From: Methanothermobacter sp.
GTDB taxonomy: Archaea; Methanobacteriota; Methanobacteria; Methanobacteriales; Methanothermobacteraceae
Length of the DNA stretch: 48,469 bases
Direction: 5' to 3'
Assembly: GCF_030055425.1 (NCBI RefSeq)
Contig: NZ_JASFYE010000007.1
Coordinates: forward strand, 45,731 to 94,199
Program-made: the position numbers and the translations under genes
Shown here: piece after piece, positions 27,831 to 37,683 of the stretch
Layout of the letters: each line of letters starts with the position of its first letter
Position numbering within the stretch: the stretch's first letter is position 1
The notes under the pieces: generated by a model
Told to the model about the DNA's origin: nothing
What the model saw: only the letters and a program-made list of their open reading frames with translations
Database searches by the model: none

Positions 27831-27883
27831 TCACCTTCAGTGAACTTTATTAACCAATAGGTGAAATCGATAACTGAAGGTGA
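27831..27883 (+). promoter_or_regulatory. pstS2 promoter element and inverted repeat covering the ribosome-binding site
   Basis: TCACCTTCAGT (27831-27841) and ACTGAAGGTGA (27873-27883) are perfect 11-base complements, and the second arm contains the GGTGA of the pstS2 ribosome-binding site. Between and over the first arm, the minus strand reads GGTTAATAAAGTTCACTGAA (27836-27855), closely matching GGTAATAAAGTACACTAAAA of the first pstS promoter. A TATA-like CTTTATTAACC lies at 27845-27855. Confidence 0.5.
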
Positions 27884-27888
27884 TGGAG

Positions 27889-28716
27889 ATGGATGTAAAA
27901 CCACGAAACATTCTCATACTAATCATTATCATCGCACTTGCATATTTCATGATCAAACCGGGTTCAGACTATGAGAGAATTGAAATTGCAGGCTCAACCT
28001 CTGTTCAGCCAGTTGCCGAGAAACTCGCCGAGGAATACATGAAGAACCACCCAAATGTCAGGATAAACGTCCAGGGCGGGGGTTCTGGAATGGGTATAAG
28101 GACAGTTCAGCAGGGTGTTGTTGATATAGGAACAAGTTCAAAGGCCCTCAAGCCCAATGAGAAGGATGGGCTTAAGGAATATGTTATAGGAAAGGATGGC
28201 ATAGTTATAGCTGTCAACCACCAGAACCCTGTTGATGACCTCACAACAGAACAGCTGAGGGATATCTTCAGCGGGAAGATCCGTAACTGGAAGGAGGTTG
28301 GAGGTCCAGATGCAGAGATACATGTTATAGTACGTGAGGAGGGTTCAGGAACCAGAAGCTCATTCAAATCACTTGTAATGAAGGATGAAAAGATAAGGTC
28401 AGATGCAATTGTCCAGGGGTCCACAGAATCTGTGAAACAGGCAATAAAGAGTGACCCCTATGCGGTGGGTTTTGTCTCCATGGCCCATATGAGTTCAGAT
28501 GTAAAGGCACTTGAGGTGAACGGAATAACCCCTTCTGAGACCACAATAGCTGATGGTTCCTATCCTCTTGTTGTTCCATTTGAATTCATAACCCGGGGGG
28601 AACCTTTGGGGGTTGTGAAGGACTTCATTGAATGGGTCTTTTCAGCGGAGGGACAGGCAATTGTCAGGAGCCAGAAGGTTGTCCCTGCAATAGCAAATGT
28701 CTCAGATGATACCTAG
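27889..28716 (+). CDS. pstS: Phosphate ABC transporter substrate-binding protein PstS (copy 2)
   Basis: A second phosphate receptor of 275 residues, with an N-terminal hydrophobic anchor ([16 protein letters not shown]) and the same motifs as copy 1 ([48 protein letters not shown]). It sits 10 bases before pstC and is part of the transporter operon, whereas copy 1 is separated by a terminator. The two may differ in affinity or expression. GGTGAT lies four bases before the ATG at 27889; the upstream GTG and ATG at 27880/27883 overlap that site. Confidence 0.95.
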   Translation: MDVKPRNILILIIIIALAYFMIKPGSDYERIEIAGSTSVQPVAEKLAEEYMKNHPNVRINVQGGGSGMGIRTVQQGVVDIGTSSKALKPNEKDGLKEYVIGKDGIVIAVNHQNPVDDLTTEQLRDIFSGKIRNWKEVGGPDAEIHVIVREEGSGTRSSFKSLVMKDEKIRSDAIVQGSTESVKQAIKSDPYAVGFVSMAHMSSDVKALEVNGITPSETTIADGSYPLVVPFEFITRGEPLGVVKDFIEWVFSAEGQAIVRSQKVVPAIANVSDDT

Positions 28717-28726
28717 GAGGTAAAAT

Positions 28727-29602
28727 ATGATCAGCAAGACAAGGGAAAATCTCATTGAGAAGGGTCTTTTTATAACGGCGATCTTCTCAATAATCGCAAT
28801 ACTTCTCATAATAACCTTCATATTCCGTGAGGGAATCCCGATACTCCAGGACTATGGTGTGATAAATTTCATATTCGGAATGGACTGGGCACCGTCTGAT
28901 GGTAAGTACGGCGTCTTCACGATGATAGTTGGATCCCTTTGCATCACTCTCCTCTCACTTGCAATAGCGGTTCCCCTATCAATCCTATGCGCCATATTCA
29001 TGGCAGAGGTTGCTCCGGAAATCATGCGTAAAATCCTGAAACCTGTGATAGAGACCCTTGCAGCAATACCTTCCGTTGTATATGGATTCTTTGGTCTCAT
29101 AGTGCTTGTACCCTATGTGAGGACCAACATAGGGGGCACAGGTTTTGGAATGCTCACAGCAGCACTCATACTCACGGTCATGATCATGCCCACAATCATA
29201 AGTGTATCAGAGGACGCCATAAGGTCAGTGCCCCTGGAGTACAAGGAGGCATCCCTTGCACTGGGGGCAACCCACTGGCAGACCATACGCAAGGTCATCT
29301 TTCCTGCAGCGATTCCAGGCATAATAACATCAATCATACTGGGCATGGGCCGTGCCATTGGTGAGACCCTGGCAGTTATAATGGTTGCAGGAAACGTTAC
29401 ACAGATACCATCATCCATCCTGGACCCTGTAAGGGCCCTTACATCCAACATAGCACTGGAAATGGGATATGCAACAGGACTCCACTACAGCGCCCTTTTC
29501 GGAACAGCCATCATACTCTTTGCGCTGATAATGGTCCTTCTGGTTGTTGCAAACTACTTCCACTACAAGAAAAAAATTGTGATAGGTGGAGGATACCTCT
29601 AG
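28727..29602 (+). CDS. pstC: Phosphate ABC transporter permease PstC
   Basis: One of two permease subunits of the high-affinity phosphate importer, 291 residues with six membrane helices. The EAA-type coupling loop is [32 protein letters not shown], and [32 protein letters not shown] is the family's conserved segment. GGAGGT lies before the ATG and ten bases separate it from pstS2. Confidence 0.96.
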   Translation: MISKTRENLIEKGLFITAIFSIIAILLIITFIFREGIPILQDYGVINFIFGMDWAPSDGKYGVFTMIVGSLCITLLSLAIAVPLSILCAIFMAEVAPEIMRKILKPVIETLAAIPSVVYGFFGLIVLVPYVRTNIGGTGFGMLTAALILTVMIMPTIISVSEDAIRSVPLEYKEASLALGATHWQTIRKVIFPAAIPGIITSIILGMGRAIGETLAVIMVAGNVTQIPSSILDPVRALTSNIALEMGYATGLHYSALFGTAIILFALIMVLLVVANYFHYKKKIVIGGGYL

Positions 29603-29612
29603 GAGGCTCAAA

Positions 29613-30464
29613 ATGTCTTTCAGGATAATCTCACCAAAAACCAGTCAGAAGATCATGACGGGAGTGCTGTGGGCATCAGGCCTCGTAACAATACTCATCC
29701 TGATTGTTATAATAGGCTACATAATGCTCAAGGGTCTTCCAGCACTGACTCTAGAATTCCTGCTATCTGAACCCATTGACTCGGGAAGGGCAGGTGGAAT
29801 AGCCCCGATGATCGTATCGAGCATATACGTCACCCTCATAGCGGGAATAATCGCGACTCCACTTGGTGTCGGGGCGGCTGTTTACATGGCTGAATACTCC
29901 ACAGAGGAAAGGATAGTGAAGCTCATAAAGTTCGGTGCAGAGACACTGGCCTCCATACCATCAATAGTGTTCGGTCTCTTTGGCCTGGCATTCTTCGTTG
30001 TATTCCTGGGTCTCGGATGGTCAATTCTTTCAGGGGGCCTTGTACTGGCACTCATGGCCCTTCCAACAATCTTCCAGGTTTCACAGGTATCCATTGAGAC
30101 CGTGCCACAGTCATACAGGGAGGGGAGCCTGGCCCTCGGGGCCACAAAATGGGAGACCATCTACCGTGTTGTTATACCAGCGGCACTGCCAGGTATAACC
30201 ACAGGAGTTATACTTGGAATGGCAAGGGCAATCTCAGAGGCGGCGGCGGTCATGTTTGTTGTTGGATCGGCGCTTGCAATGCCCATCTCCATATTTGACC
30301 CTGGAAGACCCCTACCACTCCACCTGTATATAATAGCCACAGAGGGGCTTTCACTCAAAAATGCATATGGAACCGCAGCGGTCCTCGTAATAATCGTGCT
30401 CCTCATCACGGTTCTCACGAACACTCTTGTTGATAGATACAGAAGGAAGATGATGGGAAGATAG
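29613..30464 (+). CDS. pstA: Phosphate ABC transporter permease PstA
   Basis: The second permease subunit, 283 residues with six membrane helices and the EAA loop [32 protein letters not shown]. It is homologous to PstC. The start is the ATG at 29613, since AGGAGG lies six bases upstream; nine more upstream codons are open but overlap the end of pstC. The order pstS-pstC-pstA-pstB-phoU is the classical one. Confidence 0.96.
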   Translation: MSFRIISPKTSQKIMTGVLWASGLVTILILIVIIGYIMLKGLPALTLEFLLSEPIDSGRAGGIAPMIVSSIYVTLIAGIIATPLGVGAAVYMAEYSTEERIVKLIKFGAETLASIPSIVFGLFGLAFFVVFLGLGWSILSGGLVLALMALPTIFQVSQVSIETVPQSYREGSLALGATKWETIYRVVIPAALPGITTGVILGMARAISEAAAVMFVVGSALAMPISIFDPGRPLPLHLYIIATEGLSLKNAYGTAAVLVIIVLLITVLTNTLVDRYRRKMMGR

Positions 30465-30473
30465 GTGATCATT

Positions 30474-31226
30474 ATGTACAGAATTGAAGTTGAAGACCTC
30501 AACGTTTACTTTGACGAGGCACACATCCTCAAGGATGTGAACCTGAAGATTCCAAAAAACACCGTCACGGCCCTGATAGGGCCCTCAGGGTGCGGTAAGT
30601 CAACATTCATCAGGACACTCAACAGGATGAACGACGTCATCCCGGGATTCAGACACGAGGGACATGTATACCTTGATGGCATGGACATCTATGACCCCCA
30701 GATGGACGTTGTGGAGCTCAGAAAGAAGGTTGGCATGGTCTTTCAGAAGCCCAACCCCTTCCCAAAGTCAATATTTGAGAACGTGGCCTATGGACTCAGG
30801 GTTCATGGCTACGATGACAGGGACTTCATAGAGGAAAGGGTGGAGGAGAGCCTCAAGGCAGCGGCACTCTGGGACGAGGTCAAGGATAAGCTTGATAAGT
30901 CCGCCCTTGGCCTCTCAGGCGGTCAGCAGCAGAGACTCTGCATCGCAAGGACCATAGCAATAGAGCCAGAGGTTATACTGATGGACGAACCATGCTCAGC
31001 CCTTGACCCCATATCCACCACCAAGATAGAGGACCTCATTCACAAGCTGAAGAGGGATTACACCATAATCATAGTCACCCATAACATGCAGCAGGCAACC
31101 AGGGTCTCAAAGTACACGGCGTTCTTCCTGCACGGTGAAATAGTTGAGAGCGGGCTTACTGAGGAGATATTCATAGAACCCCGGGATAAGAGGACCGAGG
31201 ACTACATTACAGGCAGGTTTGGATGA
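30474..31226 (+). CDS. pstB: Phosphate ABC transporter ATPase PstB
   Basis: The 250-residue ATPase of the phosphate importer. Walker A is GPSGCGKST (36-44). The Q-loop [19 protein letters not shown] is diagnostic for PstB. The signature is [10 protein letters not shown], Walker B is [13 protein letters not shown], and the H-loop is [14 protein letters not shown] lies four bases before the ATG at 30474. Confidence 0.97.
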   Translation: MYRIEVEDLNVYFDEAHILKDVNLKIPKNTVTALIGPSGCGKSTFIRTLNRMNDVIPGFRHEGHVYLDGMDIYDPQMDVVELRKKVGMVFQKPNPFPKSIFENVAYGLRVHGYDDRDFIEERVEESLKAAALWDEVKDKLDKSALGLSGGQQQRLCIARTIAIEPEVILMDEPCSALDPISTTKIEDLIHKLKRDYTIIIVTHNMQQATRVSKYTAFFLHGEIVESGLTEEIFIEPRDKRTEDYITGRFG

Positions 31227-31247
31227 AAAGCTTGAGTGGTGAAGTAA

Positions 31248-31895
31248 TTGATTGGTGTTATCCTTGAAAACAAACTTTCAAAGGTGCTGAATGAGGCTGT
31301 TGAATATGGTAATGTGACGTCTGAGAGGGTCAGGAACGCTGTATCCAGCTATATTAAGAAGGATGTTGAAACCGCTGAAAGGATAATAGAGGAAACATCA
31401 GGTGTTAATGAGGAGAGCTACAGGATAGAGGATGACTGTCTAAAAATCATCGGACTCCACCAGCCTGTCGCAAAGGACCTCAGACTCGCATCAGCAATAC
31501 TGAGAACATCAATTGAACTTGAAAGGATAAACATACTCTCAGCCTACATTGCAAGGTACGCCATTGACAGCACCGACACCGTCATACCACCCCACATCGA
31601 GTTCATGTCACAGACCATCCAGGACATGATAAATGACGCCCTCGGAGCCCTCATGAACAGGGACATACAGCTACTCAAGAGGTCCACCAAGAATTATCTC
31701 CAGCTGCAGGAATTCTATAACCAGCTCCATGATTCCCAGGGGGAGTTCATGGAGTCAGGAAATCTGGTTCTGGTTGCAAGGAACCTCCTCAGTATGGGGC
31801 ACCATGTCATGGGGATGGACGACAGGATAGCATACCTCATAGTGGGTAAGAGGGTTATACATCACAAGGTATTCTACAGCGTGCTCATGAAATAG
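31248..31895 (+). CDS. phoU: PhoU phosphate signalling protein (copy 1)
   Basis: A 215-residue, two-repeat helical protein of the PhoU family. PhoU contacts PstB and restrains uptake when phosphate is plentiful. Conserved pieces include DDCLKIIGLHQPVAKDLRLASAILRTSIELERINI and, in the second half, ARNLLSMGHHVMGMDDRIAYLIVGKRV. There the usual E/D-R-x-GD metal site is altered (MGHHVMGMDDRI), so metal binding may differ. The start is TTG at 31248 with GGTGA upstream; no nearby ATG fits. Confidence 0.88.
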   Translation: MIGVILENKLSKVLNEAVEYGNVTSERVRNAVSSYIKKDVETAERIIEETSGVNEESYRIEDDCLKIIGLHQPVAKDLRLASAILRTSIELERINILSAYIARYAIDSTDTVIPPHIEFMSQTIQDMINDALGALMNRDIQLLKRSTKNYLQLQEFYNQLHDSQGEFMESGNLVLVARNLLSMGHHVMGMDDRIAYLIVGKRVIHHKVFYSVLMK

Positions 31896-31909
31896 TTTGG
31901 GGGGATTTA

Positions 31910-32356
31910 ATGTGGCTGCCATTTGATAACCCTAAAAAAATGGATTACAGGGCCCTCAGGAGTTCATCACTCCCTGAGTTTTCCTATATCAGGATTTTAA
32001 GCGGTGAAAGTGAGGCCATAGTCTTCATAATGAAGGGGATGATAGTTGGGGCCTGGCACCTCAACCTCAGCACACTTGAGGAGTCGCACAGCCACAAGGC
32101 AATGGAGAAGATAGAAATAAATGATGATTCAATCATTGAGGTTTATGAGGCTGATGAGGACCTCTTCAGCACACTCATTGAACTCAACGATGAATCAAAA
32201 CTTTCAATACCCCTTGAGGCAGATATAATAATCAATGAGATGTTCATGGATGTTTCCTCAAGGGATGAGCTCCTTGAAAGGTACAGGATAAGGGTTCCAA
32301 GTGATGAGTCAATTGAAAGACTTATCAGTGACTATAAATCCAAGGAGGACTTTTAG
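31910..32356 (+). CDS. Unknown protein between two phoU genes
   Basis: A 148-residue soluble protein with no membrane helix, no cysteines and no motif I recognise. The N-terminal half looks like beta strands (FSYIRILSGESEAIVFIMKGMIVGAWHLNL). The C-terminal half is acidic and helical (EADIIINEMFMDVSSRDELLERYRIRVPSDESIERLISDY). It somewhat resembles small DUF2226-like archaeal proteins, but I cannot confirm that. GGGGGG lies before the ATG, and its stop touches the next phoU start, so it belongs to the phosphate operon and may be a signalling partner. Confidence 0.75.
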   Translation: MWLPFDNPKKMDYRALRSSSLPEFSYIRILSGESEAIVFIMKGMIVGAWHLNLSTLEESHSHKAMEKIEINDDSIIEVYEADEDLFSTLIELNDESKLSIPLEADIIINEMFMDVSSRDELLERYRIRVPSDESIERLISDYKSKEDF

Positions 32357-33016
32357 ATGGAGAAGAAATATCCGCGGATACTCTTCCGCAAAAAGCTTAA
32401 GGACCTCAGAAAGGACATGGAGGAAGTTTCCCAGAAAACCCTCAAGACACACAAGACTGCAATTGACCTCCTGATGGAATACGATGATGAGAAAAAGGAG
32501 AAGGTCATAAGGAACAGTAAAATAATTGATGAAATGGTTTTTAACCTTGAAAGAAAATCAATAAGTTTAATAGCGGCTGAACAGCCAGTTGCACGTGATC
32601 TGAGATTCATAGAGGCATGCATCAAGGTTGGGAGCCACCTCAAGAGGATAGGTTACCTCTCAGCAAATATAGCAGAGGCCGCTGAGAAACTGAAGGATGA
32701 GGAGATACCCCGGAAACCCATGGAGGACCTCAAACATATGTCTGACTTTGTGCAGATGATGCTATCCAAGGGTATCTACGCATTCCTGGACCAGAACATG
32801 GACATGGCACGCGAGCTCAGGCACGATGATGATAAGGTGGATGACCTCTTTGACCAGACACTGGAGCATGTAACAGCGAGCATGTTCGAGGATAAGGAGT
32901 CGATATCCTACCTTGTTAACCTTCTGTTCATAGCGAGGTTCCTTGAGAGGGTTGGTGACAGGGCTGTTAGCATCGCGGATAGAACAATTTTCATGATAAC
33001 CTGTGAAAAGCCATGA
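32357..33016 (+). CDS. phoU: PhoU phosphate signalling protein (copy 2)
   Basis: A second PhoU, 219 residues. The first repeat has KSISLIAAEQPVARDLRFIEACIKVGSHLKRIGYLSANIAE and the second LVNLLFIARFLERVGDRAVSIADRTIF, which keeps the canonical E-R-x-GD-x-A metal-binding signature that copy 1 has lost. Its ATG directly follows the stop of the unknown gene, with GGAGG eight bases upstream inside that gene. It overlaps the following gene by four bases. Confidence 0.92.
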   Translation: MEKKYPRILFRKKLKDLRKDMEEVSQKTLKTHKTAIDLLMEYDDEKKEKVIRNSKIIDEMVFNLERKSISLIAAEQPVARDLRFIEACIKVGSHLKRIGYLSANIAEAAEKLKDEEIPRKPMEDLKHMSDFVQMMLSKGIYAFLDQNMDMARELRHDDDKVDDLFDQTLEHVTASMFEDKESISYLVNLLFIARFLERVGDRAVSIADRTIFMITCEKP

Positions 33017-33843
33017 TCACATCCAGATGGCTACTTCCATCCCTAATCTTCTTTTTATTTTTAGCACTGGCACTTTTTCTATTTTCATGGACAGCCAACC
33101 CATTCTATCTTTTCAATTTTCTCTACATCGGCTCTCTGGTGTCTGCCGGAATTTATCTTATGGGTGCAGAGTTTCAGCACGGCAGGGCACTGGTCCAGCT
33201 GGGTGTTGGAATCTACATGTTGTTCTACCTTGGAATTTTAAGAGCCGAAAACATGCAGATCGAGGGCTTCTGGTACTACATCTTCCTTGGAGTGTTCCAG
33301 GGTGCTGTGATACACTATGCGATTGCAAAGATTTCCGGGCCAGTCCTCTTTGGAAGGGGATGGTGTGGATATGCGTGCTGGACCTCAATGATACTTGATC
33401 TACTGCCATACCGGAGGTCTAGTAGCACAAGAAGACGCTTTCTGGCCTACGTGAAATATATGCTGTTTTTGATAGCCCCTGTAACCGTTTTTCTGATTTT
33501 AACTAGAGCGGATAATCCTGATACTGTGATGCTCTGGGCATTCATTGCAGGAAATGTAGCCTATTACGTTACCGGAATTGCCCTTGCAGTTGCCCTTGGT
33601 GACAACAGGGCCTTCTGTAAGTACATATGCCCGGTAAGCATTTTTCTTAAGGTATCATCCTACATTTCAGTTCTGAGGGTTAGGTTTGATGAAAATAAAT
33701 GCAAAAATTGCATGAAATGCCTTGCAGAATGCCCAATGGGTGTTGATATGAGATCAAATAGCAGAAGGAGAACCAATGGAACAGACTGCATACTCTGCAT
33801 GAGGTGCATCTCGATCTGCCAGGAAAAAGCCCTCCATCTGTAA
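33013..33843 (+). CDS. Membrane-bound 4Fe-4S protein, NapH/NosR-like
   Basis: A 276-residue protein with five or six membrane helices. It has the motifs of the NapH/NosR/CcoG group: GRGWCGYACW after helix four, FCKYICPVSIFLK near helix six, and a C-terminal pair of 4Fe-4S motifs (CKNCMKCLAECP, CILCMRCISICQ). Such proteins move electrons across the membrane. The partner here is unknown. The ATGA overlap with phoU makes it the last gene of the phosphate operon, an unexpected place for a redox protein. Confidence 0.85.
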   Translation: MITSRWLLPSLIFFLFLALALFLFSWTANPFYLFNFLYIGSLVSAGIYLMGAEFQHGRALVQLGVGIYMLFYLGILRAENMQIEGFWYYIFLGVFQGAVIHYAIAKISGPVLFGRGWCGYACWTSMILDLLPYRRSSSTRRRFLAYVKYMLFLIAPVTVFLILTRADNPDTVMLWAFIAGNVAYYVTGIALAVALGDNRAFCKYICPVSIFLKVSSYISVLRVRFDENKCKNCMKCLAECPMGVDMRSNSRRRTNGTDCILCMRCISICQEKALHL

Positions 33844-34689
33844 TCAATCATCCCTGATGGTGGCTGTGGCTCTCCTTGCGGCCCAGCACTGTATGCAGAC
33901 ACCCACTGGCAGGCCGGCGGTGTGTGTATGGGCGGTCCTTATCTTAACATCCAGTGCCGTTGTTTTACCACCCATACCCATGGGGCCGCTGCCGGCTTCA
34001 TTTATTGATTGAAGTATGTTCTCTTCCAGGGATGCGAGCTCCTTTACAGGGTTTCTCTCCCCCACCCTCCCAAGGAGGGCCTTCTTTGCAAGTTTCATTG
34101 CAAGGTCTGATGAGCCGCCGATTCCCACACCCACAATCACAGGTGGGCAGGGTTTTCCACCGGCTCTGAGGACGGTCTCAACAACAAAGTCCCTGACACC
34201 TTCAGCACCATCACCTGGAAGTCCCATTAGGAGCGCATTGTTGTTCTCTGATCCGAAACCCTTGGGGAATACCGTTATTTCAAGTCCATCAAGGTCCTCT
34301 GCAATTTCAACATCCACCTGTGGAATCAGATTCCCGGTGTTTGTCCCGGTATTCTCCCTTGTGAGGGGGTCAACAACGTTTGGTCTGAGGGGGACCTCCT
34401 TTGTGGCCCTCTCAACCCCTGCAGCTATACCCCCGTAGATGTTTTCAACCTCAACGTTCCCCATCCTCACGAACACTATGGGGAGCCCTGTATCCTGACA
34501 TACAGGAACCTCCATCTTCCTTGCAAGTTCAATGTTATCAAGGATGGCCTTGAGGTTCAGGAGGGCGATCTCGTCCTCCTCGTTGAGATAGGCCTTTTTC
34601 AGTGCAAGGGTGACGTCATCGGGGATTCTGATAACTGCCTCCCTGAACAGACGGCACACTGTCTCCTCAACCATCTCCTGCCTGATCAT
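33844..34689 (-). CDS. Fumarate hydratase class I, alpha (N-terminal) subunit
   Basis: A 281-residue, oxygen-labile 4Fe-4S hydratase subunit (TtdA/FumA N-terminal type), acting with a separate beta subunit not in this window. Diagnostic segments are [20 protein letters not shown], a PKGFGSENN region, [31 protein letters not shown] and [16 protein letters not shown]. The cluster cysteines lie in the PVCQDTG, GGKPCPP and IQCWAAR segments. GGTGAT lies three bases before the ATG at 34689. It follows porF by 24 bases, so it is probably the last gene of the por operon. It interconverts malate and fumarate in the C4 branch of the reductive cycle. Its end meets the convergent NapH-like gene. Confidence 0.9.
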   Translation of the reverse strand: MIRQEMVEETVCRLFREAVIRIPDDVTLALKKAYLNEEDEIALLNLKAILDNIELARKMEVPVCQDTGLPIVFVRMGNVEVENIYGGIAAGVERATKEVPLRPNVVDPLTRENTGTNTGNLIPQVDVEIAEDLDGLEITVFPKGFGSENNNALLMGLPGDGAEGVRDFVVETVLRAGGKPCPPVIVGVGIGGSSDLAMKLAKKALLGRVGERNPVKELASLEENILQSINEAGSGPMGMGGKTTALDVKIRTAHTHTAGLPVGVCIQCWAARRATATIRDD

Positions 34690-34713
34690 GGAATCACCCA
34701 AAAAATAGTTTGG

Positions 34714-35145
34714 TCAGTATCTCATGAGATTTTTGAGGCGTTTGAGTTCCCCTGTTATCTTATCCCTCTTGGCCGCCATCATATCCTCTGAACTCTCACC
34801 GAGGGCCTTCTTGGGGCATACCATGACGCAGAGGGGCTTCTCCCGATCAACACAGAGGTCACATTTCACTGCAACACCCCTCTCATTGATGGTTATGGCA
34901 CCAATTGGGCAAGCGTCCCGGCAGAGACCGCATCCAATGCATCTGTCCTCAAGGATGACAACTGCACCATCCACCTCAACTATGGCATCCTCCGGGCAGA
35001 TGTTGAGGCAGGGGGCCCTTTCAGGTGCGCAGTGCATGCAGAATATGGGGACACCATCAATGACCCGTATGGCGTTCCGTGGGCATATCCTCTCACACTT
35101 CATGCACTCATCGCACAGTTCCGGATTTGAAACCAGTTCTCTCAT
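34714..35145 (-). CDS. porF: Pyruvate oxidoreductase-associated polyferredoxin PorF
   Basis: A 143-residue protein with four cluster motifs: [40 protein letters not shown] and [17 protein letters not shown]. It closely resembles the preceding gene and the cdh operon polyferredoxin. In Methanothermobacter two such genes follow porB and are called porE and porF; they are not part of the purified four-subunit enzyme and are thought to shuttle electrons to it. Assigning E and F is by gene order. Confidence 0.85.
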   Translation of the reverse strand: MRELVSNPELCDECMKCERICPRNAIRVIDGVPIFCMHCAPERAPCLNICPEDAIVEVDGAVVILEDRCIGCGLCRDACPIGAITINERGVAVKCDLCVDREKPLCVMVCPKKALGESSEDMMAAKRDKITGELKRLKNLMRY

Positions 35146-35155
35146 GAAATTTCAC

Positions 35156-35650
35156 CTATTCAAGCTTCTGCCGGGCCTTCCTCTTCGCTGTCAGTATGCT
35201 GAGGATATCAGTCCCTTTATGGCCCTTCCCTATACCTGACATTCTGGATACGAACTCCTTCTGCCTTTCAAGTTTCAGTTTCTCGGTGTCAACGACGCTC
35301 AGAGCCCTCCTTGAACATGCCTTAACACATGCAGGAGTGTCAAGGTCGGGGCACTGGCTGCATTTCTGGGCCTTCCTATCCTCCATGACAACGGCTCCGA
35401 AGGGGCATACAAGCATACAGAGTCCGCAGCCGATGCACCTCTCAGGGTTAACCTCGTCCTGGATGGCATCTGTTGGGCACACTGTCCTGCAGGGGGCGTC
35501 CTCGCACTGCTGACATATGATGGGGTAGTAGAGGCCTTCAAGTTCCCTTATCATTATCCTTGAGGCACCGTAGAGTTTCTTGCAGGCCTCCTCACAGTCC
35601 CTGCAACCGTCACAGAGTTCCGGTTGAATGATGATCTTCTGCAATTCCAT
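35156..35650 (-). CDS. porE: Pyruvate oxidoreductase-associated polyferredoxin PorE
   Basis: A 164-residue iron-sulfur protein with CDGCRDCEEACKK, CQQCEDAPCRTVCP, CIGCGLCMLVCP and CSQCPDLDTPACVKACS, followed by a basic C-terminal tail of about 45 residues. It lies six bases after porB on the same strand and ten before porF. The arrangement is that of the electron-transfer ferredoxins found with archaeal por genes. Confidence 0.85.
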   Translation of the reverse strand: MELQKIIIQPELCDGCRDCEEACKKLYGASRIMIRELEGLYYPIICQQCEDAPCRTVCPTDAIQDEVNPERCIGCGLCMLVCPFGAVVMEDRKAQKCSQCPDLDTPACVKACSRRALSVVDTEKLKLERQKEFVSRMSGIGKGHKGTDILSILTAKRKARQKLE

Positions 35651-35656
35651 CCCCCA

Positions 35657-36523
35657 TTATATTCTGAGCTCCCGGCACACGCTGTCAACGTATTCCTGGA
35701 TCTTTGCCTTCTGTTCCTCTGTGAGGTGTCTGAACCTTTTCTGGGCGTTCAGGTACTCTTCAACGGGTTTCCTCTGTACTGGCCTGTAGGTTACGCGGAA
35801 GTCACCATCCTCTATCTCGTAGAGTATCCATGAACCGGTTTCAACGGCAAGCCTTCCAAGTTCTATTGTCTTTGAGGGATCGAAGCCCCAACCTGTTGTG
35901 CATGGCTGATGCAGGTGTATGTAGGCTGGACCCTCTGTGTCCCTTGCCTTCCTCACCTTCTCCATGAAGTCCTCTGGGTATGATATGGATGCCGTTGCAA
36001 CGTAGGGGACACCATGCGCCGCCATTATCAGGGGCATGTTTTTCTTGGGTCTGTCCTCACCGAAACTCTTCTTTCCATGTGGTGATGTGGTGGTGGATGC
36101 ACCGTAGGGTGTTGAGGCACTCCTCTGTATACCGGTGTTCATGTAGGCCTCGTTGTCATAGCAGATGTATATTATATTGTGACCCCTCTCCATTGCACCG
36201 GACAGGGCCTGCATTCCAATATCTGCTGTCCCACCATCACCAGCGAATGCCACAACGTTAACGTCATCCCTGCCCCTGGCCCTGAGGGCCCTCTCAACAC
36301 CTGATGCAACCGCGGCAGCGTTTTCAAATGCAACATGGATCCATGGTATCTCCCAGGATGTTTCAGGGTAGGGGGTTGTGATAACCTCGAGGCATCCTGT
36401 TGATGAGACCGCAACGGTGTTCTTACCGAGAACCTTGAGGGCAAGTCTGACCCCCACTGTCGCACCGCATCCGGCACATCCGCGGTGTCCAGGGGCCAGG
36501 AATTCTTCTTCAGGTATTTTCAT
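35657..36523 (-). CDS. porB: Pyruvate:ferredoxin oxidoreductase beta subunit
   Basis: The thiamine diphosphate-binding subunit, 288 residues. The TPP motif begins at GDGGTADIG (95-103) and ends at the DNEAYMNTG region (about 123-131). Proximal cluster cysteines start with GCAGCG (C16, C19) and include STGCLE. It overlaps porA by four bases. With PorA, PorC and PorD it reductively carboxylates acetyl-CoA to pyruvate, the step after CODH/ACS in this autotroph. Confidence 0.96.
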   Translation of the reverse strand: MKIPEEEFLAPGHRGCAGCGATVGVRLALKVLGKNTVAVSSTGCLEVITTPYPETSWEIPWIHVAFENAAAVASGVERALRARGRDDVNVVAFAGDGGTADIGMQALSGAMERGHNIIYICYDNEAYMNTGIQRSASTPYGASTTTSPHGKKSFGEDRPKKNMPLIMAAHGVPYVATASISYPEDFMEKVRKARDTEGPAYIHLHQPCTTGWGFDPSKTIELGRLAVETGSWILYEIEDGDFRVTYRPVQRKPVEEYLNAQKRFRHLTEEQKAKIQEYVDSVCRELRI

Positions 36524-37671
36524 TGTGATTCCTCCTTAAGTCCGATCCAGGTGACACTCCTTTCAGGGTTTTCTGTCCTTTTAACAATTTCCATGATGTG
36601 TTCAGGTGTTATGTCCCTTCCACCGAGGCCCACAATGAACCCGTAGACCTCTCTTTCAGGTAGGAGGGCCTTTAACTCGGTGTGGAGAGCACCACCAACA
36701 CTGAAGGTTATGTTTTTATCCAGAACAGCAATCTTACTGGCATTACTGACCGCCTTTTTGATCTCCTCGGCAGGGAATGGCCTGTGAACCCTGACCTTCA
36801 GGAGCCCCACAGGTCTGCCTTCACTCCTCATATCATCAATAACCTCTCTTAGGGTGCTGCAGACTGAGCCCATGGCCACTAGGATTATTTCGGCATCCTC
36901 GCAGCGGTACTCCTCAACGAATCCGTATTCTCGCCCGAACATTTCACTGAATTCCTGAAAGGCCTTTGCAATAACCTTCCTTGACCTTTCCATTGCCCTT
37001 TCCACCTCATAGCGGGCCTCCATGTAATAGTTTGGATCGGTGAATGTACCGAGTGACATTGGCTCGTCAGGGTCAAGTACTACCTGTGGCTGGAATTCTG
37101 GAAGGAACGTGTCAACCTCATCCTGTGATGGTATGTCCACGGGTTCCACGGTGTGTGTCAGTATGAAACCATCCAGACAGACCATGCTTGGAAGGAGAAC
37201 GTCCCTATCCTCCGATACCCGATATGATAGCAGAACTGAGTCAAGGGCTTCCTGTCCACTTTCCACGTATATCTGCATCCATCCAGAGTCCCTTTCAGCT
37301 ATTGAATCCTGGTGGTCGTTCCATATACTGAGTGGGGCTGATAGGGCACGGTTGGCATTTGCCATGACAATGGGGTTCCTGAGTCCAGCTGCGGCATAGA
37401 CTATCTCATGCATGAGTGCAAGGCCCTGGGATGATGTTGCTGTGAAAACCCTCACACCCGCACCTGATGCACCCACACATGCGCTCATGGCGCTGTGCTC
37501 TGATTCAACCCTTATGTATTCGGCATCGAGTTCACCATCAGCCACAAATTTTGCAAGGTACTCTGATATTGAGGTCTGGGGTGTTATCGGGTAAACAGGG
37601 ATGACCTTTGGTTTCGCAAGTTTTGCTGCTTCTGCAACGGCCTGATTTGCGGATATAACCTTAAGAACCAT
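36520..37671 (-). CDS. porA: Pyruvate:ferredoxin oxidoreductase alpha subunit
   Basis: A 383-residue subunit. The N-terminal pyrimidine-binding domain carries [20 protein letters not shown] and the conserved [22 protein letters not shown] second domain ends with [41 protein letters not shown]. It sits between porD and porB in the order C-D-A-B, typical of methanogens. Confidence 0.96.
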   Translation of the reverse strand: MVLKVISANQAVAEAAKLAKPKVIPVYPITPQTSISEYLAKFVADGELDAEYIRVESEHSAMSACVGASGAGVRVFTATSSQGLALMHEIVYAAAGLRNPIVMANANRALSAPLSIWNDHQDSIAERDSGWMQIYVESGQEALDSVLLSYRVSEDRDVLLPSMVCLDGFILTHTVEPVDIPSQDEVDTFLPEFQPQVVLDPDEPMSLGTFTDPNYYMEARYEVERAMERSRKVIAKAFQEFSEMFGREYGFVEEYRCEDAEIILVAMGSVCSTLREVIDDMRSEGRPVGLLKVRVHRPFPAEEIKKAVSNASKIAVLDKNITFSVGGALHTELKALLPEREVYGFIVGLGGRDITPEHIMEIVKRTENPERSVTWIGLKEESQ

Positions 37672-37683
37672 TTAGAGTCTCTC

